Shown: piece by piece, positions 8,370 through 17,072 of the stretch
How positions within the stretch are numbered: the first letter of the stretch is position 1
Layout of the letters: the number at the start of each line of letters is the position of its first letter
From: Candidatus Sabulitectum sp.
Lineage (GTDB): Bacteria; Fermentibacterota; Fermentibacteria; Fermentibacterales; JCC-6
Length of the DNA: 64,000 nucleotides
Reading direction: 5' to 3'
Assembly: GCA_021107435.1 (NCBI GenBank)
Contig: JAIOSV010000030.1
Coordinates: forward strand, 1-64,000
Position numbers and translations under genes: made by a program
The notes under the pieces: model-generated
What the model was told of the DNA's origin: nothing
What the model saw: the letters and a program-made list of their open reading frames with translations, nothing else
The model's database searches: none

Positions 8370-9650
8370 TCAGTTTCCGGCAGCAGCTGAATCTTTCATT
8401 TCGCCCATCAGTTTTTCCAGGCATTCGGGGCATACTGAGTGTGACAGCAGAGCATCTGAGTGGTTCGAAAGGTAGTTCTCCAGACTGTTCCAGTACCCCT
8501 CATCATTTCTCATCTTTCTGCAGTAAGAGCATATGGGAATGATCCCGGAAAGCGTTTTTATGTGCTCAAGAGCTTCCTGGAGGTCGCTGTTTGCTTTCTG
8601 AAGCTCGGTATTTTTCTTAGCGAGAATTTCAGCTTCCCGAGCTTTGCCTGATAATTCCATAACCTTCCGAGTACTGGTGAGCTGTTCTTCGGCCTGTGAT
8701 GAAAGAACTTCATCGCTTTTCTTTTTGAATGCTTCAAGCAGGCTAAGGGCCTTTTTGTAGTCTTTATTCAGCTTGTACAGAAAAATGAGTTTGTTGTAGA
8801 ACAGTTTTGAGAGTTGCCAATCCACACCCTCCTCGAGATCCGGAAGAGTTTTCTCAAGGATTGAAATGCCTTCAGACAGCTTGTTCCTAAGCTTGAATAT
8901 TTTCGCCAGCTTGAGAGTTGCAGCAACGCGAAGATCTTTCTCTTCGGGCAGAAGGGCGCTCTCAAGAGAACTTCTAGCCAGGTTTTCTGCTTTTTCAATG
9001 TCTCCGCCTGCGATCATTGCGCTGATCAAAGTAGCGAGGGCATGACCGGTACTGGAAGGATCGCCGCAACGAAGACTGTCCCGGTAGGCTTTATCAAGGA
9101 TCTGGAGAGCTTCCTCATTCCTTTTAAGATTGTAAAGCACGGCACCGAGATTTGCTGAGATACTGACGGCAAATGAGTTTAAGCCGGATTGCTCCGCAAG
9201 ATTGATAGCCTGCTTCATTAGTTCAGCGGCTTTTTCATAATCCTTTCTCATGGCAAAACAACTTGCCTGAACAGAAAGGAAATTGCAATCACCTTCATTA
9301 TCGCCCTGGAATGTCTGCAGTTTCCAGCGTTCCAGGATTTTTTCAACCTCGTAATATTCTCCTCTGCTGAAGAGGATTGAAGTGCAGGTATTCATAGCTA
9401 AGACATTTGCATCTTTTCCTTCAGGAAGATCGTCAAGATATCTCTCTGTGTACAGCAGTGCTTCTTCTGAAAGATTGAGATTAATAGCCGCAGTCATTCC
9501 ATGAAGCTGGATTTTTGATATATCACTTCGCGAAATATTACTATCGTCTGACGAAAGGATGGATGAACACGCGACCAGGAGATCTTCAAAAGACCCGGTC
9601 TCACACAGAGCGTCGAGCTTTTTCATCACATTATCAGATGAGTGTTTCAT
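8370..9650 (-). CDS. TPR protein with coiled coil and C-terminal CxxC zinc knuckle
   Basis: 426 residues, no signal peptide. Tetratricopeptide repeats fill about 1-310, a coiled coil rich in Lys and Glu runs about 315-360, and the end contains IPICSYCRKMRNDEGYW and a later SVCPECLEKL. This paired CxxC/CPEC module is usually found at the end of bacterial PAS, GAF and response-regulator proteins and probably binds zinc. Here it is attached to TPRs, suggesting a cytoplasmic scaffold or signalling adaptor. No partner gene is adjacent, and its function is unknown. An ~260-bp stretch without genes lies upstream. Confidence 0.65.
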   Translation of the reverse strand: MKHSSDNVMKKLDALCETGSFEDLLVACSSILSSDDSNISRSDISKIQLHGMTAAINLNLSEEALLYTERYLDDLPEGKDANVLAMNTCTSILFSRGEYYEVEKILERWKLQTFQGDNEGDCNFLSVQASCFAMRKDYEKAAELMKQAINLAEQSGLNSFAVSISANLGAVLYNLKRNEEALQILDKAYRDSLRCGDPSSTGHALATLISAMIAGGDIEKAENLARSSLESALLPEEKDLRVAATLKLAKIFKLRNKLSEGISILEKTLPDLEEGVDWQLSKLFYNKLIFLYKLNKDYKKALSLLEAFKKKSDEVLSSQAEEQLTSTRKVMELSGKAREAEILAKKNTELQKANSDLQEALEHIKTLSGIIPICSYCRKMRNDEGYWNSLENYLSNHSDALLSHSVCPECLEKLMGEMKDSAAAGN

Positions 9651-9913
9651 AGTAGCACAATTCCTCCATTAAGGACAGAATCCAGTATCCGGATGTTGAC
9701 GGCAAGAGCGTACAGCAAGTAAAATATAATGTTTAAGAAGGGTCGCCGGGTTAGTAGACAGATAACTCTTCTTTTCAGTTTCCTCCTGATCGAAGGGTTT
9801 TACTTGTTGACGGAGTAGACACAGCTTCCTTCTTCAGGCATAGTTCGTACTGTTCAAACAATTCCACAGGGAGTACCGCCGGTATTTTCAGCCTGGGAGC
9901 AGAAGGGATACTG

Positions 9914-10558
9914 ATGATAAGAAGAGAGAGAAGCCAGTTCTCTTTGCGTCGCCTGGAGGGTTTGACCGATGGTATTTATGCCATTGCCATGACACTGCTG
10001 GTGTTGAGCCTGCCGTTGCCGCAGCTTGGTGGAACAAGCACAAACAACGACATTCTTGAGCACTTCAGTGAAATAACAGAGCTTTTCGGAACTTATGCGC
10101 TGAGCTTTATCCTGCTGGCAAACTTCTGGATAATTCAACTCAAGATTTTCAAATACATAAAGATGAGCTGCACTCCTCACCTCTGGGCGAACCTCGGTGG
10201 TTTGCTTGTTGTATGCCTGATCCCTTTTTCGTCATCTCTGGTGGGCTGCCACAATCATACATTCACGGCTAATTTGTTTTTCCATTTCAATATTTTTCTC
10301 ATATCCGTGTTTTTTCTGATTCAATGCAGAGTGCTTCTCATTAACCCGGAAACCATAGCGGATCAATTCGATGAGTCTGCAATTCGAAGGGTAATCAGAA
10401 TCAATCTGATATTGCCTGTGGTGTCTCTTATCGGCATTGGCATTGCCTTTTTCGCACCCGACTGGAGTATACTGGTGTACATTGCTGTACCTTTCCTGAC
10501 CAATCAGTTGAAGGTAAGGATTTCAAATCCGCAAAAGGAGGAGAGCAATGGTCTCTAG
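9914..10558 (+). CDS. TMEM175-family (DUF1211) potassium channel-like membrane protein
   Basis: 214 residues with six hydrophobic segments. The first helix carries RLEGLTDGIYAIAMTLLVL, matching the bacterial TMEM175 filter-helix signature R-x-x-x-(F)SDG-x-x-AIA-x-TLLVL, although the usual FSD is LTD here. Bacterial TMEM175 proteins form tetrameric K+ leak channels in the inner membrane. The ATG follows an AGAAGGGA. The gene overlaps the downstream lipoprotein by 11 bp, so the two are probably co-transcribed. Confidence 0.8.
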   Translation: MIRRERSQFSLRRLEGLTDGIYAIAMTLLVLSLPLPQLGGTSTNNDILEHFSEITELFGTYALSFILLANFWIIQLKIFKYIKMSCTPHLWANLGGLLVVCLIPFSSSLVGCHNHTFTANLFFHFNIFLISVFFLIQCRVLLINPETIADQFDESAIRRVIRINLILPVVSLIGIGIAFFAPDWSILVYIAVPFLTNQLKVRISNPQKEESNGL

Positions 10559-11660
10559 AACACTTCTGACATGTGTTGCAGCCTGTGTTTTGACGGGGTT
10601 ATTCAGTTGTGGCAATACGCGGGAGACCGGTGAGGAGAGAGAGATTATTCCTGTGGATACACTTGTGTTTGCAGATACTGTTGGAATTCTTATGGGAGAT
10701 ACCGATTATGTATTCGGTAATATCAGCACAGTTGAAGCTGTGCCGGAAGGAATAGTTGTACTTGACGGGATTGGATGCAGGGTATCGTTGTTTGACAGAA
10801 GAGGTGAGTTCATTGCTTTTCAGGGACGGCAGGGAAATGGTCCAGGTGAATACTCTCAGCCGTGGGCCATGTGTTGTCTTCAGGGCGGGGAGTATTTTGT
10901 GTTTGATCTGGGATCGCAGAAAATGACGCTTCTTGATTCAACCATGAGTTATCTGAGCAGTATCGGCGTGCGACTGCGAGTTCCGTTGAAGCTCACTGCC
11001 GGAGCGGATTCCATGGTGGTGATCAAGGAGATCGTCATCGGGTTTGAGGATGAACAGCTTCTGGCAGGCTACAGGATCTATTCTTTGAACGCATATACCG
11101 GTGAGGAAGGTTTTGTCTACCGGGACTGCCAGCTTCCAATGGGAGCATCAGAGGTCGATTTGCGATCGGAGTTCTGTTATTTCGCCGCAGATACTCGCGG
11201 AAATATCTATCTTGCTGACTATGATTCAGATGAGTACTCTATTGAGATAATTTCACCGGAAGGCGAGTTGCAGCAGACAATCAATATGGATTCTCCCCCG
11301 AGAGGAGATTTCGATATTGAGGTACATTCATTGAATCGTCTTCCGCTTAGAATTCCGCTTAATACTCAGGAAGGCACCGGCGATCTTATGATAACTGCAC
11401 CCGAAAAACATCCCTGTATCACCGGTCTGGCCATTGATGGAGATCGCAATATCTGGGTAAGAAGGGCTGGTCTTGCTGACAGTGAGTCCTGGGATGTTAT
11501 CTCGCAGAACGGTGAACTGCTCAGACAGGTTGTTCTGGTGGCTGACACCACAGGTACCGGCTATTATCCTGCACTGCACATTTCACCCTGCGGTATTGTA
11601 GCAACCTTTACTGTTGAGGACGATTTTCAAAGATTTTTCACGGTAAGACTATCAAACTGA
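10548..11660 (+). CDS. Lipoprotein with predicted six-bladed beta-propeller
   Basis: 370 residues. A lipoprotein signal ends in TGLFSC, with the lipidated Cys at about residue 21. The mature part has repeated four-stranded blade motifs, such as GIVVLDGIGCRVSLFDRRG and NIYLADYDSDEYSIEIIS, typical of the 6-bladed (NHL/BF3997-like) propeller lipoproteins common in FCB-group genomes. A strong AAAGGAGGAG precedes the ATG inside the upstream channel gene. It probably sits at a membrane surface. The ligand is unknown. Confidence 0.65.
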   Translation: MVSRTLLTCVAACVLTGLFSCGNTRETGEEREIIPVDTLVFADTVGILMGDTDYVFGNISTVEAVPEGIVVLDGIGCRVSLFDRRGEFIAFQGRQGNGPGEYSQPWAMCCLQGGEYFVFDLGSQKMTLLDSTMSYLSSIGVRLRVPLKLTAGADSMVVIKEIVIGFEDEQLLAGYRIYSLNAYTGEEGFVYRDCQLPMGASEVDLRSEFCYFAADTRGNIYLADYDSDEYSIEIISPEGELQQTINMDSPPRGDFDIEVHSLNRLPLRIPLNTQEGTGDLMITAPEKHPCITGLAIDGDRNIWVRRAGLADSESWDVISQNGELLRQVVLVADTTGTGYYPALHISPCGIVATFTVEDDFQRFFTVRLSN

Positions 11661-11687
11661 CCAGAACGATAATGTGACACCGGAGAT

Positions 11688-13862
11688 TTATCTGCAGATG
11701 TAACTGCCTGTCCATTCAGGTCTTGCAGGTGGATCGCTCCTGAGCATGGTGCGCCAGGCTTCATCAGTCAGTCTGTCATTCATGGGCTGGCTGAACTGGT
11801 AGTAGCTCAGTACCGGTCCTATGGCTGCTTCCACAACTCCGTCAGCTCTTCGGTAGATGACTACACAGTTGTCAAGATTGCCGGAGGCAACCTCAAGAAC
11901 GCTTGATGTGTTCTGATCAGTGTGCACATCGGCGATAAGACTTGTTTCAAGCCCTTCATCTGTTATTTCGCCCCATGAGATTGTAGCTTCAAGAGCCTCC
12001 GCGAAGCCTTTGAGGAAGTCTGCATCACTTTCTGTAAGCATTTCACCTGCAAGTTCCCGTTCTGCTATGGACTGAAGAGTCCCCAGCAGGGATTCCGCTC
12101 TCTCAAACTGCATGGAAAGCCGGTCATCTGAAATGTCATAGTGTTCAAGGCCTTTTCTGGCCATTTGAAGGGTAGCTCTCAGCTCGGCGTAAACCTCGGG
12201 GACGGGTTCGACAAAGCCAGCAGAGGGAACTGGTTGATCCGTCGGCGGGCAGCAGCCTGCTTCGGCTGTGTAGCTCTGCTTGGCGTAGAGAATAGTGTCA
12301 TGCCTGAGCATGGCCCAGGAAGCCAGGAATGTTGACAGAGTACAGCGATCCCAGGCATCCGTCTGCATGAAGTCCGGGTAGCCTTCTTCTCTTGGAGCTG
12401 ACAGGAGTCTGAGAGAATGGAGCCAGCACATGTAGAGTGTGGCATGCCAGTCTTCTTCAGTGTAGTTGTCAACCATTTCCTGCATTGCAGCCAGTGTATC
12501 GGGGTAGTTCCCATAAAGCATTGTGCCATCTTCTTCAAGGATATCCAGTGCAGCCTGGCATCTGAAAGATGCAGCCACATCAAGACCTGAGGGCATGAAC
12601 CTCTGCCTGCCCTGAGGGTTTCTGGAAATATTGGGGAAGACGAATTTGCCCAGCATTTCGCTGTCAGGGGTGTATCTCTGTCCGAAAAATCTGAAACCTG
12701 TTGTCTTCGCAAGGAGAACCTGAAAGTCTTCAGGGTCGAATTCACCGGAAGCATCAGGCATTATAACAGAGGCGCCGGTACCGCTGTAAATGGAGGGACC
12801 GGCAAAGTTTTCTGCAATAAAGAGTTTGAAATCATCGCAGAAGTCCTGTGTTCTTATTATCGGGGAATCGACTCTTTCCCCTGCAACATTTTCAGCAGCA
12901 GCCTGATACTGAGAAGCGGAAAGATCATCGGCAAAACCGGCAAAGAAAGCAGTGATCTCGTAAATCCTCTGCCATTTTTCCTTTAGAGGAGCGTCGTCAA
13001 TTTCAATAGTGTTGAGATCAGAAACAACAAGAAGGGCAGCTTCAGTCATCTCTTCCGCTGTTTCTTCTGAAACCAGAAATATTTCATCAGGGCCGTAAGG
13101 ATCGCCTCCGGTCAGAAGGAAGGTGATCCTGCCCATGTACATCATTGCCATGAAGTAGTTCTCAAGTTCTTCGCTGGCAGTGTAATGCCCTCGGGGGACA
13201 TACTGCGAGTAATCTTCTTTGTAGCCGAAGACGGGGCTCGGGTTGAATCCCTGATGTGCTTCCATCAGAGAAACTTCTGCACTGACTTTCTCAGCAATGG
13301 AACTGTGGGGTTCGAAGTCTTCGTCCAGGAATGTCAGCGGGACCGCGAAGAAGGCAGCATTGAGGGTGTTGTTTCTGTTCAGGTTGCTCTGATAGAGTTC
13401 CCGGCAGATGAGGAGCAGATCCGGGTACAGGTGATCTGTCTCCACCTGCTGAAGAATCTGGTCAAAGAATATGTGGAGCATGTGCAGTGGAATACCGCTG
13501 GAGACGAAAATAGGCTGATCCCTGCCGTCAAGCAGCTCGAAGGCACGGACAGGATTGTCGGCAGGCCTTGGCATCGGGAATACAGCAAATCCATTGGTTA
13601 CAAGATGATCCGCCGGGTTGGATTGCCCGGCAATCAGAAGAACATCCATGAGGTTGATAACAACGTCAGCTTCAAGAGGAAGACTGATTTGTTCCATTCC
13701 CGGGTTGGAGGTGTATTCCACAGGGGTATAGAATCTTGAGAATGATTCTTCCATGGTTTCTTCCCTGGGGAATGAAAGATCCTCTGCTGAAATCTCAGCT
13801 GAGCAACTTCCGACCAGCAGTGTGCATATTGAAACTGTTAATACCCTTTTCATTTTGGACAC
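11688..13862 (-). CDS. DUF3160-family lipoprotein
   Basis: 724 residues. The N-terminus MKRVLTVSICTLLVGSCSAE is a lipoprotein signal with a Cys near residue 20. The body matches the DUF3160 pattern: an early FVSSGIPLHMLHIFFDQ helix followed by long helical repeats, and a late segment reading FVEPVPEVYAELRATL. The biochemical role of DUF3160 is not established. The gene faces the propeller lipoprotein, with only ~27 bp between the two stops. It is divergent from the MazG-like gene at 13984. Confidence 0.75.
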   Translation of the reverse strand: MSKMKRVLTVSICTLLVGSCSAEISAEDLSFPREETMEESFSRFYTPVEYTSNPGMEQISLPLEADVVINLMDVLLIAGQSNPADHLVTNGFAVFPMPRPADNPVRAFELLDGRDQPIFVSSGIPLHMLHIFFDQILQQVETDHLYPDLLLICRELYQSNLNRNNTLNAAFFAVPLTFLDEDFEPHSSIAEKVSAEVSLMEAHQGFNPSPVFGYKEDYSQYVPRGHYTASEELENYFMAMMYMGRITFLLTGGDPYGPDEIFLVSEETAEEMTEAALLVVSDLNTIEIDDAPLKEKWQRIYEITAFFAGFADDLSASQYQAAAENVAGERVDSPIIRTQDFCDDFKLFIAENFAGPSIYSGTGASVIMPDASGEFDPEDFQVLLAKTTGFRFFGQRYTPDSEMLGKFVFPNISRNPQGRQRFMPSGLDVAASFRCQAALDILEEDGTMLYGNYPDTLAAMQEMVDNYTEEDWHATLYMCWLHSLRLLSAPREEGYPDFMQTDAWDRCTLSTFLASWAMLRHDTILYAKQSYTAEAGCCPPTDQPVPSAGFVEPVPEVYAELRATLQMARKGLEHYDISDDRLSMQFERAESLLGTLQSIAERELAGEMLTESDADFLKGFAEALEATISWGEITDEGLETSLIADVHTDQNTSSVLEVASGNLDNCVVIYRRADGVVEAAIGPVLSYYQFSQPMNDRLTDEAWRTMLRSDPPARPEWTGSYICR

Positions 13863-13983
13863 CTTCCTGTTCGTTATTCTTTCGCAAACTAACAGAAGTG
13901 ATACCCCTCTGCCAGTGATGTATTCCCTGCGGAGTGGAATTTGTGTATTTTGCTTGCAGTACTTTCACAGTTAAGGAGGGGAT

Positions 13984-14325
13984 ATGCTCAATAAACTAAT
14001 CAGCGAAATAAGAGTATTCAACGATGAGAGGGACTGGGCTCAGTACCATTCCCCCAAAAATCTGGCAACATCTGTACTTATTGAGGCTGCGGAACTTGCA
14101 GAAATCTTTCAGTGGCTTACAGAAAACGAAAGCCGGGAGCTGGATGAGAAGGGAATAAAGGCTGCTGAAGAAGAAATTGCTGACGTACTTATTTATCTTC
14201 TAAATCTGTCGGACAAGCTGGGAATTGATCCTGTTGAAGCTTCGCACAGAAAAATTCTGAAGAATGCGAAGAAATACCCGGCCGACGATTCTCGGGGAAG
14301 CCGGTTGAAATACACTGAACTCTAA
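13984..14325 (+). CDS. MazG-like nucleotide pyrophosphohydrolase (dCTPase/RS21-C6 type)
   Basis: 113 residues forming one all-alpha NTP pyrophosphatase domain. The Mg-binding acidic pairs are visible in IEAAELAEIFQWL (E-x-x-E) and EEIADVLIYLLNLSDKLGID (E-x-x-D). The size and the DERDWAQYHSPKNLA start match the dCTP pyrophosphatase 1/RS21-C6 branch rather than two-domain MazG. It would hydrolyse (d)NTPs to monophosphates and cleanse the nucleotide pool. A good AAGGAGGGG lies just before the ATG. It is followed by a small unknown gene after 15 bp. Confidence 0.85.
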   Translation: MLNKLISEIRVFNDERDWAQYHSPKNLATSVLIEAAELAEIFQWLTENESRELDEKGIKAAEEEIADVLIYLLNLSDKLGIDPVEASHRKILKNAKKYPADDSRGSRLKYTEL

Positions 14326-14340
14326 GGAGATGAATTAGAT

Positions 14341-14856
14341 ATGGAAGTAATTACAGTAAACATCGTGTTGGTTCTGGCAATGAGATTTCTGGAGATATTC
14401 CCAGGTTATTCTTCAATGGTTTTGTCGCATTATCTTCATCCCGAGTCACAGATCTGTGCCGAGCTTGACCCACTTGAGTTCTCTGAGAGTACAGCTTGCT
14501 GGGCAGCAGTAATTCATTTGAGTCAGGCAGGAGTGGAGAACATACATATTTGTGAAGTAACGCGGATAGAAGCGCCGGTCTCCGGTTATCTTGTGGATGC
14601 CACAGGTCAGTGGGATTCCGGAACCAGGGATGATTATCAGGTATTTAGAACAGGAGTTCTGGACGGAGAGGATTACCGGGATAAAAGGGGAGAGGAGTTT
14701 GTCTTCCTGGCTGCCGGTTCAGATGAGAATGGAGATGTGTTTTTGTTTCCCGAGCCTGCTTTCACCAGAGATTCAGTTGCGCAGTTCGTTTATGCCCACG
14801 AGTTCCTTCTGAACCGGAATGAGTTCTTTGCACTTCCAGAACAATATCCCCTTTAA
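14341..14856 (+). CDS. Hypothetical protein, 171 residues
   Basis: No family recognised. The protein is acidic and mostly soluble, with a weakly hydrophobic start (VITVNIVLVLAMRF) that is not a convincing signal peptide. AAGGAG at 14325-14330 gives an acceptable ribosome-binding site. It follows the MazG-like gene by 15 bp, so the two are probably co-transcribed, and it overlaps the end of the convergent FMN-binding gene by 4 bp. Confidence 0.55.
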   Translation: MEVITVNIVLVLAMRFLEIFPGYSSMVLSHYLHPESQICAELDPLEFSESTACWAAVIHLSQAGVENIHICEVTRIEAPVSGYLVDATGQWDSGTRDDYQVFRTGVLDGEDYRDKRGEEFVFLAAGSDENGDVFLFPEPAFTRDSVAQFVYAHEFLLNRNEFFALPEQYPL

Positions 14857-15239
14857 GGAGTAAGAGCGTTTCTGACTGCGATCATTATACAGCGGCTGCT
14901 TCCGGTGGCTCCGGTAACAACATCCACATCGGGACTCTGGGCTTCAATTATCCTGTCCAGAATCTCATGAGCTTCGTAACCCTTTCCACCGCTCTGATTA
15001 AGGATGTCAATGCGGGTGATGCAGTGGTTCTCAACTGTCACTGAGAGTCTTACAGATATAACAAAATCTCCCGCATCACCGGTGTATTCACCGTTTTCAA
15101 ATGAGCCGAGGTCAATATCTGTGATTTGTTCAGATTCAAAGGTGTTGTACATTTCGTTCAGTCTTATTTTATACCACAATCCTGTTGCGGCGACTGCAAC
15201 AAACAGAACTGCAACCGCAATGAGAATCTTTCTTTTCAT
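14853..15239 (-). CDS. FMN-binding-domain protein, membrane-anchored
   Basis: 128 residues. One N-terminal transmembrane or signal-anchor helix (about 4-23) is followed by a compact FMN_bind domain ending VDVVTGATGSSRCIMIAV. In RnfG/NqrC-type domains the S/T of S/TGAT-x-S/T receives FMN covalently from ApbE, so T in TGATGSS is the likely attachment site. Such single-domain proteins usually act in periplasm-facing electron transfer. No rnf, nqr or apbE gene is nearby, so the redox partner is unknown. Confidence 0.8.
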   Translation of the reverse strand: MKRKILIAVAVLFVAVAATGLWYKIRLNEMYNTFESEQITDIDLGSFENGEYTGDAGDFVISVRLSVTVENHCITRIDILNQSGGKGYEAHEILDRIIEAQSPDVDVVTGATGSSRCIMIAVRNALTP

Positions 15240-15314
15240 ACAAGTCCTTTCCTGTGCTGTAATGTGCAGTGAACAATGAAGAGGAGTAATACATACCGTT
15301 TTTGCGTGAACAAG

Positions 15315-15341
15315 GAAAAGACCCCGGTTGTCCGGGGCCTT
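15315..15341 (-). terminator. Rho-independent terminator after the candidate selenoprotein gene
   Basis: Read on the - strand, a 7-8 bp GC stem (GCCCCGG pairing with CCGGGGT) with a 4-nt loop is followed by a short T run. It lies about 25 bp downstream of the TGA ending the propeller gene. Confidence 0.75.
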
Positions 15342-15364
15342 TCATCATTGCAATAAGCTGATGA

Positions 15365-16147
15365 TCAGAAAGTGGATTTGATGGAGCCCCATGTTGTTCT
15401 GGCAAGTGAAGTGTTCAGATCTATCTTGTAGATCTCATCTGTATTTATGTTGCTCACCCAGAGATAACCATCGGTGTCAAAAGTCATTCCATGTGCCGCC
15501 GGAAGAACTGATGAGCTTATGGATTCTACCAGAACTCCGTTTCCGTTGTACACTCGAATAGGGAATTCTGAATCATTGCAGGCATACCACCATTTGTTGT
15601 CAAACCAGGCTATGTCGTAGAAATCAATTCCAAGCTCAACCATAAACTCGGGTCCTGCCTGAAGGTATCCGGTGTAGCTGTAAATCTCAAGACATTCCTT
15701 AAATGTCTGGGTGTCGACGCCAGCACCGTAAATCTTACTGTTTCCTGTAGCGAGACCGGTTACCTCCCGGTCGAGATCGCTTCCTCAACAGTCCAGGTCA
15801 AACAGTCCCTGGTAGACTCCGGAGGTGTTGTATCTGTAACACCAGGAATCTATCAAGTTGGGTGGTGCAGTACCTATGATGTAAACAGTGTTGTTTGCGA
15901 AAGTAAGGCCTGATGGTATCCTGGTGCCGTTGGCGGCACAGAACCAGGAATTCTGGATTGAGCCTGTGGCCGGATCAACTTCGTAAGCAAACTCTGTAAC
16001 ACTGTCCACAGCCCAGAGTGAGCCGTTTCCGAAACCGAGCCCTGAGATATTCGTGTCCGGAGCGTCAATGGTGGAGATTATCTGATAGTCAGCCAGACTG
16101 ATGGCCGCGAACAGGAACAGCGAAACAATGATAACAGCAAATTTCAT
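15365..16147 (-). CDS. Secreted beta-propeller-like protein with in-frame TGA: candidate selenoprotein
   Basis: A single frame runs from the ATG at 16147 (preceded by GAAAGGGG) to the TGA at 15365-15367, interrupted once by an in-frame TGA at 15785-15787 (codon 121). Both halves read as one protein: signal peptide (1-20), then blades such as GFGNGSLWAVD, YEVDPATGS, GLATGNSKIYGAG, WFDNKWWYACND and TFDTDGYLWVSN. The C-terminus is TTWGSIKSTF. Codon 120 is Cys, so readthrough would give Cys-Sec. There is no frameshift or indel, and a SECIS-like hairpin begins 3 nt after the TGA. The alternatives are a nonsense mutation with intact flanks, or a sequencing error. Readthrough product would be 260 residues, exported. 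Confidence 0.6.
15749..15781 (-). promoter_or_regulatory. Bacterial SECIS-like hairpin downstream of in-frame UGA
   Basis: In the mRNA, positions +4 to +8 after the UGA pair with +32 to +36 (AGCGA with UCGCU), and a UCUC bulge follows. Positions +13 to +18 (GACCGG) then pair with +26 to +31 (CCGGUC), leaving a 7-nt loop, GAGGUAA. The loop begins with G, contains GGU at +21 to +23, and caps a 6-bp upper stem. These values fall within the published pattern for bacterial SECIS elements and are close to the spacing in E. coli fdhF. SelB binding is inferred. Confidence 0.55.
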
Positions 16148-16270
16148 GAAAACCCCTTTCGTCTGGTATGGCAGATAGATAAACATGTTCTGTATAGGAG
16201 TCAACAGCATGCAGAGAATCGGTTCGAAAGAATAGCGTTACTGGTATTCTGTACTATCGGCAGTTGTTTC

Positions 16271-16299
16271 TTGCTGAAAAGAATTTTCCCGGTTATTAT
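16271..16299 (+). promoter_or_regulatory. Sigma-70-type promoter for the secreted protein at 16355
   Basis: TTGCTG at 16271-16276 and TATTAT at 16294-16299 are separated by exactly 17 bp. They sit about 55 bp upstream of the GTG start of the next gene, in an otherwise empty intergenic stretch. Confidence 0.55.
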
Positions 16300-16354
16300 A
16301 CGTGTTGCGGTTTTGGAGGGTATGAGTTTACAAAACAGAAAAGAGGGGATTAAA

Positions 16355-16951
16355 GTGAAGAATTTGCTTGTTATTTCACTGCTTTTAGCAGTTGCTCAAT
16401 TCGCCGCTGCAGACATTTCAGTGAATTATGGCTGGGAAGGTACAGAAACCATTCTGGGAAACTATGGCGATATCATCGCGACGATTGATACAGATCCTGT
16501 TCACGGCGATTCGCAGTCTCTCAAGCTTGTTGACGATGCGGAATCAGGAACCCCTCAGGCTTTTGTAGGCTGGGTTGTAGGTCTTTCCGACGGGGATCAG
16601 GTAACAGCATCATTCTGGAGATACGACGTAACACCCACTGCTTCTCCTTCAAGCAGAATATGGGGAAGCTGGTGTGATGATCCCGATGACATCACCGCCT
16701 TTGCGGGAACTGCCGGAGGTCAGAGTGATTACGGTCCCGGAGAAGGATGGGACAAGGCCGAGTACACCTGGACTGTTGAAGCAGGACACTCAGGGCTTGT
16801 TATCCAGGCCAGAACCTACTCTTCACCAGGAGATACCGTATGGATAGACGACATGACCATTACGGCTCCTGATGGTGCTGAAATTCGCACCCCCGACTAT
16901 TCTATGGCGCTTTCACCAGACACATGGGCGGCAATCAAGGCTACATTCTAA
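16355..16951 (+). CDS. Secreted jelly-roll (CBM-like) protein with C-terminal TWAAIK motif
   Basis: 198 residues from a GTG at 16355 preceded by AAGAGGGG. A cleavable signal peptide covers about 1-20. The mature part has the beta pattern of a carbohydrate-binding or discoidin-like jelly roll: DPVHGDSQSLKLVDD, then QVTASFWRYDV, and a closing GDTVWIDDMTI. It ends in LSPDTWAAIKATF, nearly the same tail as the neighbouring secreted proteins at 15365 and 17562. Glycan binding is inferred from fold only. A strong terminator follows directly. Confidence 0.65.
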   Translation: MKNLLVISLLLAVAQFAAADISVNYGWEGTETILGNYGDIIATIDTDPVHGDSQSLKLVDDAESGTPQAFVGWVVGLSDGDQVTASFWRYDVTPTASPSSRIWGSWCDDPDDITAFAGTAGGQSDYGPGEGWDKAEYTWTVEAGHSGLVIQARTYSSPGDTVWIDDMTITAPDGAEIRTPDYSMALSPDTWAAIKATF

Positions 16952-16964
16952 GATAGTATTTTAC

Positions 16965-16999
16965 GCCGGGTCTGCATCTTAGCGGCCCGGCTTTTTTTT
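16965..16999 (+). terminator. Rho-independent terminator
   Basis: GCCGGG at 16965-16970 pairs with CCCGGC at 16986-16991 and is followed by eight T residues. It ends the monocistronic secreted-protein gene at 16355. Confidence 0.8.
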
Positions 17000-17072
17000 A
17001 TGTCTTCCGTTTTTCACTTTTGTTAGATATAGTCTGCTTTCGGATGAAAACAATTATATGAAAGGAGATAGT

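Noticed and set aside
15365-16147. Genome-wide recoding of UGA (as Gly or Trp) to explain the interrupted propeller gene
   Set aside because: Many conserved genes here end in TGA with the next start overlapping it, such as mtaB-coaE and cmk-plsC, so TGA is a normal stop.
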